Shown here in pieces: positions 20,813-31,599 of a stretch of 64,000 nt of DNA. A program made the translations under genes and the position numbers. The number at the start of each line of letters is the position of its first letter. Position 1 is the stretch's first letter. This DNA is from Vanessa cardui (lineage: Eukaryota > Arthropoda > Insecta > Lepidoptera > Nymphalidae), in contig NC_061152.1 of the NCBI RefSeq assembly GCF_905220365.1, forward strand, positions 1,973,001 to 2,037,000. The letters are read 5' to 3'. Under the pieces are notes generated by a model. It was not told the origin of the DNA. It was given only the letters and a program-made list of their open reading frames with translations, and ran no database searches.

Positions 20813-20992
20813 AACCGGATAAAAGAGGTGTATCGGTGTCGTGTTGGTGTGATAAAAACTTCTACGGAGTACTGAAAATTAAACCTTAAAGTTTAAATAA
20901 TAAGGTACAATCAACAATGGTGCGCAAAAAGCAATTGTTAACACATAATCTTTTTCGATTCATAGGTTCCTGGTATTTTGTTTTGGTTAAAA
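20813..20992 (+). repeat. Family E unit
   Basis: Head AACCGGATAAAAGAGGTGTA; tail TTCCTGGTATTTTGTTTTGG. The 30 bp before it (CATCGATATTTGATAGA) also precede the copy at 62338, so the family may extend upstream of the head box. Confidence 0.75.
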
Positions 20993-20999
20993 CATTTCC

Positions 21000-21400
21000 C
21001 GTAATTTTTGCATTTTTGTGATTTTTATTATAACCATCCTGAGTCACCGATCTTTCTTACCTAAATCAGCTTTTCCTATTTTTCTCCGTCACTGGCAGCC
21101 CTCGCTTGCAGACTTGTTACTATGTGACGTTTTGTCATTATGGCTCTCATGATACACCAGGTAGTCCTTACCTAGAATTCCGGATATCGATGAAAAAATT
21201 AGATAAGTTTTAGTTAAACTCTCCATTATTTATTTTGTATCAATGTCCGAAATCAATCTTGAGTGCATCCATACCCATTGGTAATATCAAAAGCAAGTCC
21301 GATTCGAACCTGCTGAAAAGACTTGGAAATTTGTTTTTTAACAGCTCCAGGGCGCACCGAAAATTTGAGTGTTATAAGAATCAGAAGTGGCAATTTATTA
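21000..21400. other. Unassigned sequence
   Basis: No repeat recognised. Open stretches here are short and lack splice or domain support. Confidence 0.35.
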
Positions 21401-21409
21401 AAAAAACAT

Positions 21410-21710
21410 ACAACAACAACAGCCTGTAAATTCCCACTGCTGGGCTAAAGGCCTCCTCTCCCTTAGAGGAGAAGGTATGGAACATATTCCACCACGCTGT
21501 TCCAATGCGGGTTGGTGGAATTACACATATGGCAGAATTTCTATGAAATTTGTCACATGCAGGTTTCCTCACGATGTTTTCCTTCACCGCCGAGTACGAG
21601 ATGAATTATAAAGACAAATTAAGCACATGAATCAGCGGTGCTCGCCTGGGTTTGAACCCACAATCGTCGGTTAAGATGCACGCGTTCTAACCACTGGTAC
21701 ATCTCGACTC
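21410..21710 (-). mobile_element. SINE-A, full length
   Basis: Complete reverse copy. The A-rich word TTAAAAAAA occurs at both edges (near 21399 and 21711) as a likely target duplication. Confidence 0.88.
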
Positions 21711-22080
21711 TTTAAAAAAAAAACAATGTACCTTACAAATCACTCTTAATTTTTTAATTATTTTTTAAATAGAAAATTAAGCATTAATCTTAATTACTCG
21801 ACTTAAATGTCAATGAACGCAATGTGGAATGCTAATTAGTTCACGTGCCGACAGCGAGACGACTAGTGGACGGGTATGGTAGGGATGTCACTTCTTATAG
21901 TATGGTATCAACACAAAAACTTAAAACCTCCACGCGTATTTGAGAAAAATAGTTTTGACAGATAGACAGACAGTCTTCCAGGCCAACTGACACTAATAAA
22001 TGCACAATTTTCATAAACTTGTGACAAAATATATTGCTTCTAAAGTAGTTGTAGTATTTGAAAGTAACTTTTATTGCAAT

Positions 22081-22247
22081 AGCCGGTCGAAAGAGGTCGA
22101 ATCGGTATTTATTCGTTTTGATGCAAAGTGACTTTTACCTTGCTACATTATTAATAAGGATCAATATTGGACAACGAAAACCTGAAACGCATAACGAATC
22201 TCTGCTGTTTCGTAGTGCCCTGGTATTATGTTATGGTTTAAACGTGA
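22081..22247 (+). repeat. Family E unit
   Basis: Head GCCGGTCGAAAGAGGTCGAA; tail CCTGGTATTATGTTATGGTT then TAAACGTGACTC. Confidence 0.78.
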
Positions 22248-22545
22248 CTCTATAAGCATTTTCCCATGGCTTTCTCCATAACAATAGTCGGTCAAATGAT
22301 TGATTACGGTTGATGGATGGATTGATTGACAAAATTGTGAGTTCAAAAAAAATGTATCAAAATCCCCACTGTTGGGTAAATACTCTTCTAAGAGAGTTCA
22401 AGTTTATTCAACAACGCTGACTCACAACAATATTTGTTGTCTTTGATCAAGGAATAGGAGAATAATCTATATATAGTCATTTAACTGTCAATATCAGAAT
22501 AATTAATTATAAGTGGGCGTATTTTCGTTTGAATATTGTTCATCA

Positions 22546-23030
22546 TCATCAGCCTCATTTTGCCCACAGCTGGACATAGGCCTCTCCAAGTGCACACCAC
22601 TGTGGTCTTTCTCCGGCTACTCGCATCCAGCTCCTGCTGCCGCCTTGCGTATATCGTCACTCCACCGTGCCTGAGGACGTCCTACACTACGTTTGCCGAG
22701 ACGCGGTCTCCACTCTAGAACACGTTTCCAACGGTTGTCGGTTCTACGACAAATATGACCAGCCCACTGCCACTTCAGCTTACTAATCCGGTGGGCTATG
22801 TCGATGACTTTGGTTCTTTGAAAGATCACCTCATTTCTGATGCGATCCCTCAGAGAAACGCTGAGCATAGCCCTTTCCATCGCACGCTGAGCGACTTTAA
22901 GCTGGTGGACCAGCCTTGTCGTGAGTGTCCACGATTCGGCTCCATATGTCATGACGGGTAGGACGCACTGATTGAAGACTTTCGTCTTAAGACACTGTGG
23001 GATCGACGATGTAAAGATTCGACGTAATGA
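22546..23030 (-). mobile_element. RTE-type LINE, 5'-truncated, reverse transcriptase C-terminus
   Basis: Minus-strand translation (frame 22617-23066) gives VFNQCVLPVMTYGAESWTLT, then QRAMERAMLSVSLRDRIRNE, KLKWQWAGHICRRTDNRWKR and GKRSVGRPQARWSDDIRKAA. This is the C-terminal region of RTE-like reverse transcriptases. A one-base loss near 22630 shifts the frame before WMRVAGERPQWCALGEAY, which reads on in the next frame to a natural stop. The 3' end is a short CAT repeat (ATG on the coding strand). Similar words GAATATTGTTC and GAATATAATGTTC flank the insert. The coding sequence is dead. Confidence 0.85.
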
Positions 23031-23211
23031 ATATAATGTTCCCAAAGTTTTAATTAAGCAAATCAAATAACACAGATATTCGCAGTAGTTATTGATATCG
23101 TTACGTTAAAACATAACATACACAATCACACATAAAACGCTCAACAAATCTGGTACAAAATAATACAGAAACTACTGGAAATTAGCGATGCGTCGCATAC
23201 GTTGCATTCGT

Positions 23212-23495
23212 CATTTCTTGGTGGTAGGGCTTTGTGCAAGCCCGTCTGGGTAGATACCACCCACTCATCAGTTATTCTACCGCCAAACAACAGTACTCAG
23301 TATTGTTGTGTTCCGATTTGAAGGGTGAGTGAGCCAGTGCAAGGGACATAACATCTTAGTTCCCAAGGTTGGTGGCACATTGACGAAGTAAAGAATAGTA
23401 AATATTTCTTACAGCGTCATTGTCTATGGGTGATGGTGACCACTTACCATCAGGTGGTCCATATGCTCGTCCGCTAAACTATACCATAAAAAAAA
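23212..23495 (+). mobile_element. SINE-B, full length
   Basis: From TTGGTGGTAGGGCTTTGTGC to CTATACCATAAAA. A short internal deletion removes the ACTACAGGCA part seen in other copies. Confidence 0.8.
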
Positions 23496-23743
23496 TACGT
23501 GGTGCGCGGGAAATTCCGAATGTAACTGCATTCAAGATGGCTGCCTCGCTACCCTCGCCGCGACGCTTCACTACAGCGCCGTTCGACTTACATTGACACT
23601 CTCTTTCAGTCAGTACGAAAAACACGATGGCGCACCATGTACCGTCATATATTTAATATTATAACTATAAAAGTAACTCTGTTTGTCTGTCTGTCTGTCA
23701 CTATTTCAAGACCAAACCAATGAACCGAATTTGATGAAATTTG

Positions 23744-24030
23744 AGTCGAGATGGCCCAGTGGGTGTATCTTAACCGATGATTGCGGGTTCAAATCCAGGC
23801 AAGCACCGCTCATTCATGTGCTTAATTTGTCTTTATAATTCATCTCGTGCTCAGCGGTGAAGGAAAACATCGTGAGGAAACCTGCATTTGACAAATTTCA
23901 TAGAAATTCTGCCACATGTGTATTCCACCAACCCGCATTGGAACAGCGTGGTGGAATATGTTCCAAAAATCTGAAAAAGGGAGAGGAGGCCTTTAGCCCA
24001 GCAGTGGTAATTTACAGGCTGTTGTTGTTG
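23744..24030 (+). mobile_element. SINE-A with 13-bp target duplication, inside right arm
   Basis: TTGATGAAATTTG occurs at 23731-23743 and 24031-24043. The left arm has no SINE at the matching point, so this insertion is younger than the duplication. The head is slightly deleted around the A box (CCAGTGGGTGTATC). Confidence 0.93.
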
Positions 24031-24267
24031 TTGATGAAATTTGTTGTGAATCAAGCTTGACCTCCAAGGAAGGACGTACGTAGCCTACTTTTTTTACCTA
24101 CCTCATGACAACCCCTTAAACGCGAGCCGCGTTTATAATTTAAAATTAAGCAGATGGAAATTCAGTGAAGCATCAAACCCACGACTGTTGATGTATGATC
24201 CAAGTATTCTAACCAACAATCCGTAAAGGCTCTTACATGTAACGCCATTGTAGTTCTCAACACCAGC

Positions 24268-24581
24268 ACGGATAGAAGAGGACAAATTGCTATAGTAGAT
24301 AATAATCTATGTACTTATTTCAATAAAATTTAAACCTAAATACATAAAAAATTAAGTTTAATTTACAACGTTGACGAGACTGCAACAGGTGTCATCCATT
24401 AAACGGAAGCTCTGTTCCATTTCATATGTATTCATTCAAAGTTATTTTCAACCTTACGAACCTAACAATAAGGTTCAATTTATTATATTTCAAGAACGAA
24501 AATAAGTGCATACCGATTGCCGAACGTTTTTCTCTTCCGTTTCATAGTTTCCTGGTATTATGTTTTGGTTTAAACGTGACT
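24268..24581 (+). repeat. Family E unit inside right arm
   Basis: Partner of 17310-17635: head ACGGATAGAAGAGGACAAAT, core AACCTAACAATAAGGTTC, tail CCTGGTATTATGTTTTGGTT. Confidence 0.72.
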
Positions 24582-25084
24582 CTGTAGCAGTTTCCCACGA
24601 ATTACAAAAGAAAGAAGAACTACCACCTACCCACCGCCACCCTACCCACTATTATAATAAAAAATATGGTGCTCGCCACGGGGCCCTTGGCAAAAAACAT
24701 CGAATCTAAGGGCTTTTGAGCATTCTTATTCTGGGTATTATTTTCAAAGGGTCTTTTTTTAACTTTTGTTCTGTAAATAGTAGATCCAAGAGCAAGCAAT
24801 ACAACGGTATAAGAGAGCGCATACAATTTGCCATCACGGCTTATGATTTTATAACCTACGGTAAACAAAGGTGTTTCCTGTGCGCACGTTATAAAATATA
24901 ACTTAGATACTTTTTTATATTTGCACCTAAATAGGTTTTAAAAAGAACAATAAAAATAAATGGTTTACAAGGAAAAATTCAGCTTTAAAAGATGTGCTTG
25001 CTTGGGTTTGAACCCGCAATCATCTGTTGATAAAAAACAACACGTACTTTATTTACAACTAGACCATCTCGACCCTGCCTACAG

Positions 25085-25425
25085 AGTAACGTTTAAACCA
25101 AAACATAAGTACCAGGAGACCATAAAATATAAGAGGCAATATTTCCCAAGCAGATACAGAGGATCGGAATGGCGATTCAACGGGGAAATGCTGCTAGCAT
25201 TCTTCCCACCATTCCACGCGGTCAAGATTTATACCGTAACTAGTTTTCGTTCATACTTGTATATATTAAGCATTTAATGTTAGTAATTCCTATGTTAGTA
25301 GATGCAACATGTCAATATTGTAAATTATATTTTATTTCCAAAGCAACAAGGTTTAATTTATTTTGAATGGGGATATAATCGATACGGAATGCCCGTCACA
25401 CCGACTCGGCCTCTTTTAACCGGTT
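25085..25425 (-). repeat. Family E unit split by family L, inside right arm
   Basis: Partner of 16478-16823: ACGTTTAAACCAAAACATAA, ACCAGGAGAC, and the head CGGCCTCTTTTAACCGG. Confidence 0.75.
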
Positions 25426-25499
25426 GAGCCGGTGTAAATAGTGACGCGTAACTTATATGGTATATACTAGCTACCCGCCCTGGCTTCACGTGGGTAAAA

Positions 25500-25745
25500 T
25501 AAATGATTTTTGTGGGATGCAATCATCAATATCATTACACAGTATAAAACAAAGTCGCTTAACGCTGTCTGTCCCTATATTCGCTTTGATCTTTAAAATT
25601 ACACAATGGATTTTGACGCGGTTTTTTTAATAGAAAGAAAGGAATGTTTTTGTATATAATACATGGATAATATAGTAAAGAAACATTTATAAATTTAGAT
25701 GTTTCTGATGTGATGTCGTGAATAAACACATCTTTTGTGTACAAC
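25500..25745 (-). mobile_element. Family G Helitron-like element
   Basis: AGTATAAAACAAAGTCGCTT, CACAATGGATTTTGACGCGG and ATAATATAGTAAAGAAACAT are present. A family-type terminus (GGCGGATCGCTAGTT) is seen farther on at 26110. Confidence 0.55.
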
Positions 25746-26133
25746 CCGCACAGTCGTACATAAGCTTATTTAGGAATAACGCAGTAAAACTCTTCACTTT
25801 TTACTTTGATATTTTATTCTTCACGTACTCGTATACATTATTAATTTTGAACTGAATACACAAACATTTCTCGAACATTAGTATTTACAACAATACCAAA
25901 CGTTAGCGCGACCTAACTTCGGTACAGTGACATCTATTATATAAATAATTAAACGTATTAGAAATGACTTTAAACTAAATACTTTTGCATAGCTCTGATC
26001 TGACGTTGTATTTAAAAACTTACGCCTAATGACACAGATCAAACTATAGCGATCATACATCTTGTACTAGGTAGATTTATTATCAGAATTTTATCCGTGC
26101 GAAGTCGGGGCGGATCGCTAGTTGAAGGTTCTC

Positions 26134-26320
26134 ATCCGGATAAAAGAGGTCGAGTCGGTGTGATTGAAGTTCAAAGAGAAACCAGTCTTGTGTCACTTAA
26201 AATAAAATTCATTTTAGAACGCTCAAGTATATTGAGTGCACACAGTACCGAACTCGCCTTTTACGATCTCTCGTTTGGTCATATTTTCCTAGTACCCAAT
26301 ATTTTGGTTTCAACGTGACC
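26134..26320 (+). repeat. Family E unit
   Basis: Head TCCGGATAAAAGAGGTCGAG; tail TTTTCCTAGTACCCAATATT then TTTCAACGTGACC. It begins about 20 bp after a CTAGT Helitron-like end. Confidence 0.78.
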
Positions 26321-26403
26321 TTACAACCTTCATATATAAAAAAAAACATCTGTGAGGTGTGGGTGGTATATCGTTTGATTGTCAACCAATCATCATTATC
26401 ATC

Positions 26404-26521
26404 TTTTTTTATGGTATAGATGGTGAATATGGGCCACCTGGTAATTGGTCACCATCGCCCATGGACAATGACGCTTTAAGAAGTATTCCTCACATCGCCA
26501 ACTAACCTTAGGAACTAAGAT
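26404..26521 (-). mobile_element. SINE-B fragment fused to SINE-C
   Basis: Reverse SINE-B from TTTTATGGTATAGATGGTGA to AGGAACTAAGAT, then directly GACGACCTCCGTTGG of SINE-C. Confidence 0.7.
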
Positions 26522-26740
26522 TTTGACGACCTCCGTTGGTCGAGTGGTGAGTACACCGGTTTTCATGGGTACGCCACTCCGAGGTCCCGGGTGGATGTAG
26601 ATTGCCATTAGTTGTCTATGTCGTCTAGGGTCTGGTTTGTGTCGTTGTTACTTCTGATCTTCTACAACACAAGTGCGTTAGCTACTTACATTGGATCAGA
26701 GTAATGTATGTGATGTTGTCCAATATTTATTTATTTGTCA
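26522..26740 (+). mobile_element. SINE-C
   Basis: GACGACCTCCGTTGGTCGAG to the tail CAATATTTATTTATTTG. The B-box region is mutated (CCCGGGTGGATG). Confidence 0.82.
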
Positions 26741-26821
26741 TATGAGCAGCTATCATCCTATACTCACTGTAACAAAAATGACATTTTTGACGCCTTGTTT
26801 TTGAAAAAAATATACATCTAT

Positions 26822-27085
26822 ATTACTAGCTATGCCCGCGACCGTACGCGTTTGAATTTAACAAAGAAAATATAATTTTAGTCTAAGTTACTCCTTATTA
26901 TATTAATTATCTGCAAGTCTCATCAAAATCGATCGAGAAGTTCCATAGATTAGCCGGAACAAACAGACAGACAAAAATCGTAAAAAATGTTATTTTGGTA
27001 TATGTACCATGTATAAATACGCATTGAGTAAAAGAGGTCTATTTTAATATTACAAACAGACACTCCAATTTTATTATATGTATGT
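26822..27085 (-). mobile_element. Family F Helitron-like element
   Basis: Reverse copy beginning ACTAGCTATGCCCGCGACCG and ending CAGACACTCCAATTTTATTA. Confidence 0.7.
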
Positions 27086-27170
27086 ATGATGATGATGATG
27101 ATGATGATGGATGGATGATACACGGATGATGACGAATGAACGAACGGGCGTTTCTTCTGCGTTCTTACAG

Positions 27171-27265
27171 AATCACGTTTTAGCCAAAACAAAAGTACCA
27201 GGAGACTATGTAATGCAAGAGTTAGCGGCTGAAAAACAATTTTAACCAACGTCTTAAAAAGAAGG
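27171..27265 (-). repeat. Family E unit, truncated
   Basis: Tail box only (ATCACGTTTTAGCCAAAACA, GTACCAGGAGAC) with the start of the core. Confidence 0.65.
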
Positions 27266-27274
27266 TTATCAGGG

Positions 27275-27572
27275 CGACATGTATGTATGCCCAGTGGTTA
27301 GAACGCGTGCATCTTAACAGATGATCGCGGGTTCATAAGCAAGCACTACTGAAAATAGTACTTAATTTGTGTTTATAATTCATCTCGTGATCGGTGTCAG
27401 AGAACACATCGTGAAGAAACCTGCATATGTCTAATTTCAACGAAACTCTGCCACATGTGTATTCCACCAACGCTCATTGGAACAGCATGGTGGAATATGC
27501 TCCAAACCATCTCCTCAAAGGGTGAAGAGGCTTTAGCCCTTAGTGGGAAATTTAAAGGCTGTTGTTGTATTC
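27275..27572 (+). mobile_element. SINE-A
   Basis: GCCCAGTGGTTAGAACGCGT to the GGCTGTTGTTGTA tail. The B box is damaged (GCGGGTTCATAAGC). Confidence 0.87.
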
Positions 27573-27775
27573 AATAATTTACCCCTCCGCCAACTTAAGC
27601 TTCATATAGTATATCTGTCTGTGTGCTTGTATCCTAAAATATATATCTATATTAAGAATATTAGTCACTCTTTAGGGTTCCCTCGTGAAATATTTAAGCA
27701 TATACCTCATGTGCTTTCTGTGTCTCTTTAGATTCTTATAATCCTTCGTATGTTTGTAGATTAATAAACTTATTT

Positions 27776-28000
27776 ATCTACTAGCTATGCCCGCGACATT
27801 GTACGCATTTGAATTTAACAAAAAAAAAATATTGTAGCCTAAGTTACTCCTTATTATATCAGTTATCTGCCAGTGAAAGTCCCGTCACAATCGGTCCATC
27901 CTTTCCAGAGATTAGCTGGAACAAACAGACAGAAAGACAAATATTGTAGAAATGTTATTTTGGTATATGTACCGTGTATACATAGACATGCATTGAGTAA
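27776..28000 (-). mobile_element. Family F Helitron-like element, first part (interrupted)
   Basis: Reverse copy from ACTAGCTATGCCCGCGACAT to CATGCATTGAGTAA. The remaining family F sequence resumes at about 28671 (AAAGGGCTATTTTAATATTA). Confidence 0.75.
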
Positions 28001-28595
28001 TAAAAAATTAAATTAAAAATTTCAGAAACCCCCGCCACAAAAAACATAAGTTACCTTTAAAAAGTAAAAAATAATAAAAGAAAATTAATCCTAAAGTACC
28101 TATATGAATAAGTATGTATTAATATTAACAAAAAAACTTCGCGTTGGGAGACCGCTCCTAATTAATTAGTGTCACATGCTTACCTATCTCATCTTTTATC
28201 TAACACTTATTATTATTTTGTACAATAGCGCTAGGTCTCCCAACGCGAATTTTTTTTTTAATATTAATACATACTTATACATATAGGTACTTTAGGATTA
28301 ATTTTCTTTTATTATTTTTTACTTTTTAAAGGTAACTTATGTTTTTTGTGGCGGGGGTTTCTGAAATTTTTAATTTAATTACTAATGTTTTTTGTGATGT
28401 ACAAGTCATAACCTTTCATTTGATACCCCACTTGAGCATATTTGCAGACATTCGGTTTTTCTTCCCCACTTAAACACCCCATAACTTTTAAACGGCTAAA
28501 CCGATTTTCATCAAACATGTCTAAGAACACTCGCCCGTAAAACACCTATAATACAAAAAAAACTAAATTGAAATCGGTTCATTCGTTCGAGACAC

Positions 28596-28630
<35 letters not shown>

Positions 28631-28670
28631 CGTCAAACTTATAACACCCCTCTTTTTGCGTCGGGGGTTA
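28001..28670. mobile_element. Foldback/hairpin element nested in family F
   Basis: The left arm 28007-28152 and right arm 28233-28382 are near-perfect inverted repeats. For example, CGCGTTGGGAGACC faces GGTCTCCCAACGCG, and CCCCCGCCACAAAAAACATA has its reverse complement at the far end. The loop is about 80 nt. After the right arm comes another 290 bp with AACCGATTTTCATCAAACAT, an 8-fold-type GACA run (28596-28632) and GCGTCGGGGGTTAAA. It sits exactly between two halves of a family F copy, so it is one insertion. Confidence 0.82.
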
Positions 28671-28730
28671 AAAAAGGGCTATTTTAATATTACAAACAGA
28701 CACTCCAATTTTATTATATGTATAGGTTTA
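28671..28730 (-). mobile_element. Family F Helitron-like element, second part
   Basis: Continues the copy that stops at 28000: GGGCTATTTTAATATTACAA and CAGACACTCCAATTTT. Confidence 0.75.
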
Positions 28731-28871
28731 ATGAAAGAGCCAGTTAAATCTGCTGTATAAAAACCTTATCTGCTTATTGATGAGATTACATCACGCTGTT
28801 CCAATGGATTGCTGGATATTAGGAAGATTTTTATAGACAGGTTGGTTACCTTACGATATTTTCATGATAAA

Positions 28872-29135
28872 TTATCAAAATCAAAATCAAAACATACTTT
28901 ATTCAAGTAGGCTTTTGGACATTTGAATCGTCATTTAGCAACTATTTTAAATGAAACTACCACCGGTTCCGAATGTAGATTGTAACGTGAAGAATCGGCA
29001 AGAAACTCAGTAGTTACTCATTTTCAACATTTAAAAATACAGTCATGTTAGTTAAATACAATTATATATGTATGTAATGTATCCTGCCTGGAAGTCAACA
29101 GGTATCAACTCCACGCTTTTTTATCATCTGTATAA
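28872..29135 (+). repeat. Family D repeat, near full length
   Basis: ATACTTTATTCAAGTAGGCT, GAAACTACCACCGGTTCCGA, TATCCTGCCTGGAAGTCAAC and CCACGCTTTTTTATCATCT in order. Confidence 0.82.
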
Positions 29136-29299
29136 TCTATTGTACATGTATAAACGCAAAATAAAAGCTTATGAAATTCTTCCTCGCTGGGATTCGAACA
29201 CGTAGCCAACAATTAACGTGCATACGTTCTAACCACTGTTACATATCAACAAACGTGTAAAATATAATATAGTTAATTGTATTTTACAAATACCGTGTG

Positions 29300-29765
29300 T
29301 AAAACCGCAAGTTAAATAAAACTAGTTATAACGGATTTGAATCGCGTATATTAATTACAGCGTTCGTGGTGATAAAAGGATCTAAGATTATCTCCAAGTA
29401 AATTCGATTATTTTTGTTATCACAGTTTTATTATTCACAATTCAACATAAAAATATATTCCACCAAAGAATGTCCAGTCTTCTCTTTGTTATTTTTTCGT
29501 TGCCATAGTTACATAATTAAAGTCATTATGTGACTATGGCCAGTTATAACTCATGAATTTAAAAACTTATTAGTATATATATTACATAGTATTAAATAAA
29601 TACATCATAATATAATATATTGGCTACTTAAATACAGTAGACGAACGCTGTAAAGTGCTCGAAACGTCGGGATGTTAAAAATAATTAATATACGCGATTC
29701 AAATCCTTTATAACTAGTTTTATTTAAATGTGTAATAATCGCGAAAATATAAGACAATATTACCG
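29300..29765. mobile_element. Family N element with inverted ends
   Basis: The left end (29310-29376) has AACTAGTTATAACGGATTTG and AATCGCGTATATTAATTA. The right end (29645-29745) has the reverse complement, plus CTCGAAACGTCGGGATGTT, which the left end lacks. The interior is AT-rich and non-coding. Confidence 0.65.
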
Positions 29766-29934
29766 CAAGTTAAACTAGTTAGAAATACATACAGAACCCA
29801 GTCAAATGATATATTACGGGCGAACGGTTAGGAAGTTGGCGTGATGCTTTATTGATTTTATTTAACGATTGACAAACCGTTATTACTAAGTGTTGATGTG
29901 ATAATTGAGGATTTACTACAAGCAAAGATGCCAA

Positions 29935-30120
29935 GCGGTCCCCCATTAAAAAGCTATTAGTGTTTAAGTGATGGAAGGCAAACGGTCTCGACTCTGATGG
30001 TAAGTGATTACTGGTGGAAGTGTGGACAGCAATACCGGAGGACTTATGGGGGCGTTGTCAGCTTATTTGGAGGGCCTTACACAAGGGGAAATTTACAGGG
30101 TGAAACTATTTCTATAAGGC
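29935..30120 (+). repeat. LINE-like 3' fragment
   Basis: GATGGAAGGCAAACGGTCTC and CTGATGGTAAGTGATTACTG resemble the fragment at 13845. No frame. Confidence 0.35.
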
Positions 30121-30262
30121 TTTTCTTACTCTGACTGTAAAAATCGCTTACCGCTATGTATGCTCAGATGTTTAAATTACACAATGGATTTTGATGCGGT
30201 TTTTTTTAATAGATAGAGTGCTCAACTTGATACTTTGCAACCGTGCGAAGACAGGGCGGGTC
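30120..30262 (-). mobile_element. Family G fragment ending in CTAGT
   Basis: TACACAATGGATTTTGATGC, then CCGTGCGAAGACAGGGCGGG and TCACTAGTT. Confidence 0.5.
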
Positions 30263-30369
30263 ACTAGTTAAGTATAAAAGTAAGCAAAGGATTATATGTA
30301 CTAGGACAACAGTAAATGAAGGCGTAATTAAAGAAATTTTAAACATTTTACAAAACAACGGTTAACGAC

Positions 30370-30421
30370 CTCCCATTCGGTCATGTTTTCCTGGTACCTG
30401 GTGTTTTGGGTTAAGCGTGAA
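30370..30421 (+). repeat. Family E tail-box fragment
   Basis: TTTTCCTGGTACCTGGTGTT then TTGGGTTAAGCGTGAA. Confidence 0.6.
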
Positions 30422-30434
30422 CTCGCAACTTTAT

Positions 30435-30600
30435 AGTATTTATAGCCTGCTGCGGTTTCGTTCGCGTTAGGCAAAAATGTTGGCTGTTAGGCAAAAAAGT
30501 AGCCTATGTTCAAGTTTGCTTCATACCAAATTTCATCAAATTTGGTTCAGCGGTTTGGTCGTAAAAGAGCAACAGACACACAGAGTATACTTACATATTT
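30435..30600 (+). mobile_element. Family Q Helitron-like fragment
   Basis: Family Q contains CCGCGG-type ends and TCAAATTCGGTTCAGCGGTT then TGGTCGTAAAAGAG. This copy has TTGGTTCAGCGGTTTGGTCG. Related pieces lie at 17765, 23690, 37300, 37970, 48130 and 55740. Confidence 0.5.
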
Positions 30601-30619
30601 ATAATCATTATTATCCTTA

Positions 30620-30885
30620 CATTAGTATAAAACAAAGTCGCTTTCTCTGCCCCCTATATCAATGTATGCTTAAATCTTAAAAACGACGCAGTGGATTTTG
30701 ATGCGGTTTTATTTAATAGATAGAGTGTTTCGAGAGGAAGGTTTTGTATATAATACATGGATAATATAGTAAAGAAACGCTGATAATTTTAGAAGTTTCT
30801 AAAGTGGTATCATAAATATAAAAAATCTGTAGTATATTTAGTATCAGTATTGCATCCGTGCGAAGACGGAGCATGTCGCTAGTTT
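30620..30885 (+). mobile_element. Family G Helitron-like element, CTAGT end
   Basis: TATAAAACAAAGTCGCTTTC, ATAATATAGTAAAGAAACGC, GTATTTAGTATCAGTATTGC and the end CCGTGCGAAGACGGAGCATG then TCGCTAGTTT. Confidence 0.6.
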
Positions 30886-30951
30886 AAGATAAATCACGAG
30901 GAGGTGAATAAGAAGCGAAACCCTGAACCTGATCTATATAAAGACGCGTAC

Positions 30952-31588
30952 AGTACGACACAACTTAGATGTAGCATCGGCAAATTCAATAAAACAGATT
31001 ACTGCCGATTCACAACCAACAGAAACAGCTCCCTATAACGCCATTCGAGGCTATACATCGCTATAGATCGTGTTAGTTCGACCCGAGACAGTGAGTGCGT
31101 GTAAAGCGACGCAAATTGACGAATATATTAGGTCGTATGATATTACAAGTTATTACGTTTGTGTAAAGATCATATTCACGTGAGAAATAAATATTGATAA
31201 TTTGGGATAGCGTGACAGAAGAGTCGAGATGGCCCAGTGGTAAGAACGCGTGCATCTTAACCGATGATTGCGGATTCAAACACAAGCAGGCACCGCTGAT
31301 TCATGTGCTTAATTTGTCTTTATAATTCATCTCTTGCTCAGCGGTGAAGGAAAACATCGTGAGGAAACCTGCATGTGACAAATTTCATATAAATTCTGCC
31401 ACATGTGTATTCCACCAACCCGCATTGGAACAGCGTGGTGGAATATGTTCCAAACCTTCTCCTCATACGGAGAGGAGGCCTATAGCCCAGCAGTGGGTAT
31501 TTACAGGCTGTTGTTGGGATAGCGTACTCAATTCGGATGTGATCGGTTTTACGAATTTTGCCGATGCTACGTCTATATTGTGTCGTAT
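30952..31588. mobile_element. MITE-I interrupted by SINE-A
   Basis: The left end is AGTACGACACAACTTAGATG and the right end is CGTCTATATTGTGTCGTATT. The two halves join across the SINE at the duplicated word TTGGGATAGCGT (31202-31213 and about 31513-31524). Confidence 0.8.
31222..31513 (+). mobile_element. SINE-A, full length, inside MITE-I
   Basis: GTCGAGATGGCCCAGTGGTA to TTTACAGGCTGTTG. It is flanked by a 12-bp duplication of the MITE sequence, with seven extra bases at the 5' side. Confidence 0.92.
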
Positions 31589-31599
31589 TGTACACATCA

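Larger units (their letters stand above)
23648..25495 (-). repeat. Right arm of the 1.5-kb inverted duplication
   Basis: Reverse-complement partner of 16408-17937. It is about 1848 bp because a SINE-A (287 bp plus target duplication) was inserted at 23744-24030; without it the arm is about 1.55 kb, matching the left arm. The outer edge is GTGACGCGTAACTTATATGG near 25440. Confidence 0.88.

Noticed and set aside
22755..22961. Plus-strand open frame opposite the RTE fragment
   Set aside because: The minus strand carries the recognisable reverse-transcriptase motifs; this is a shadow.
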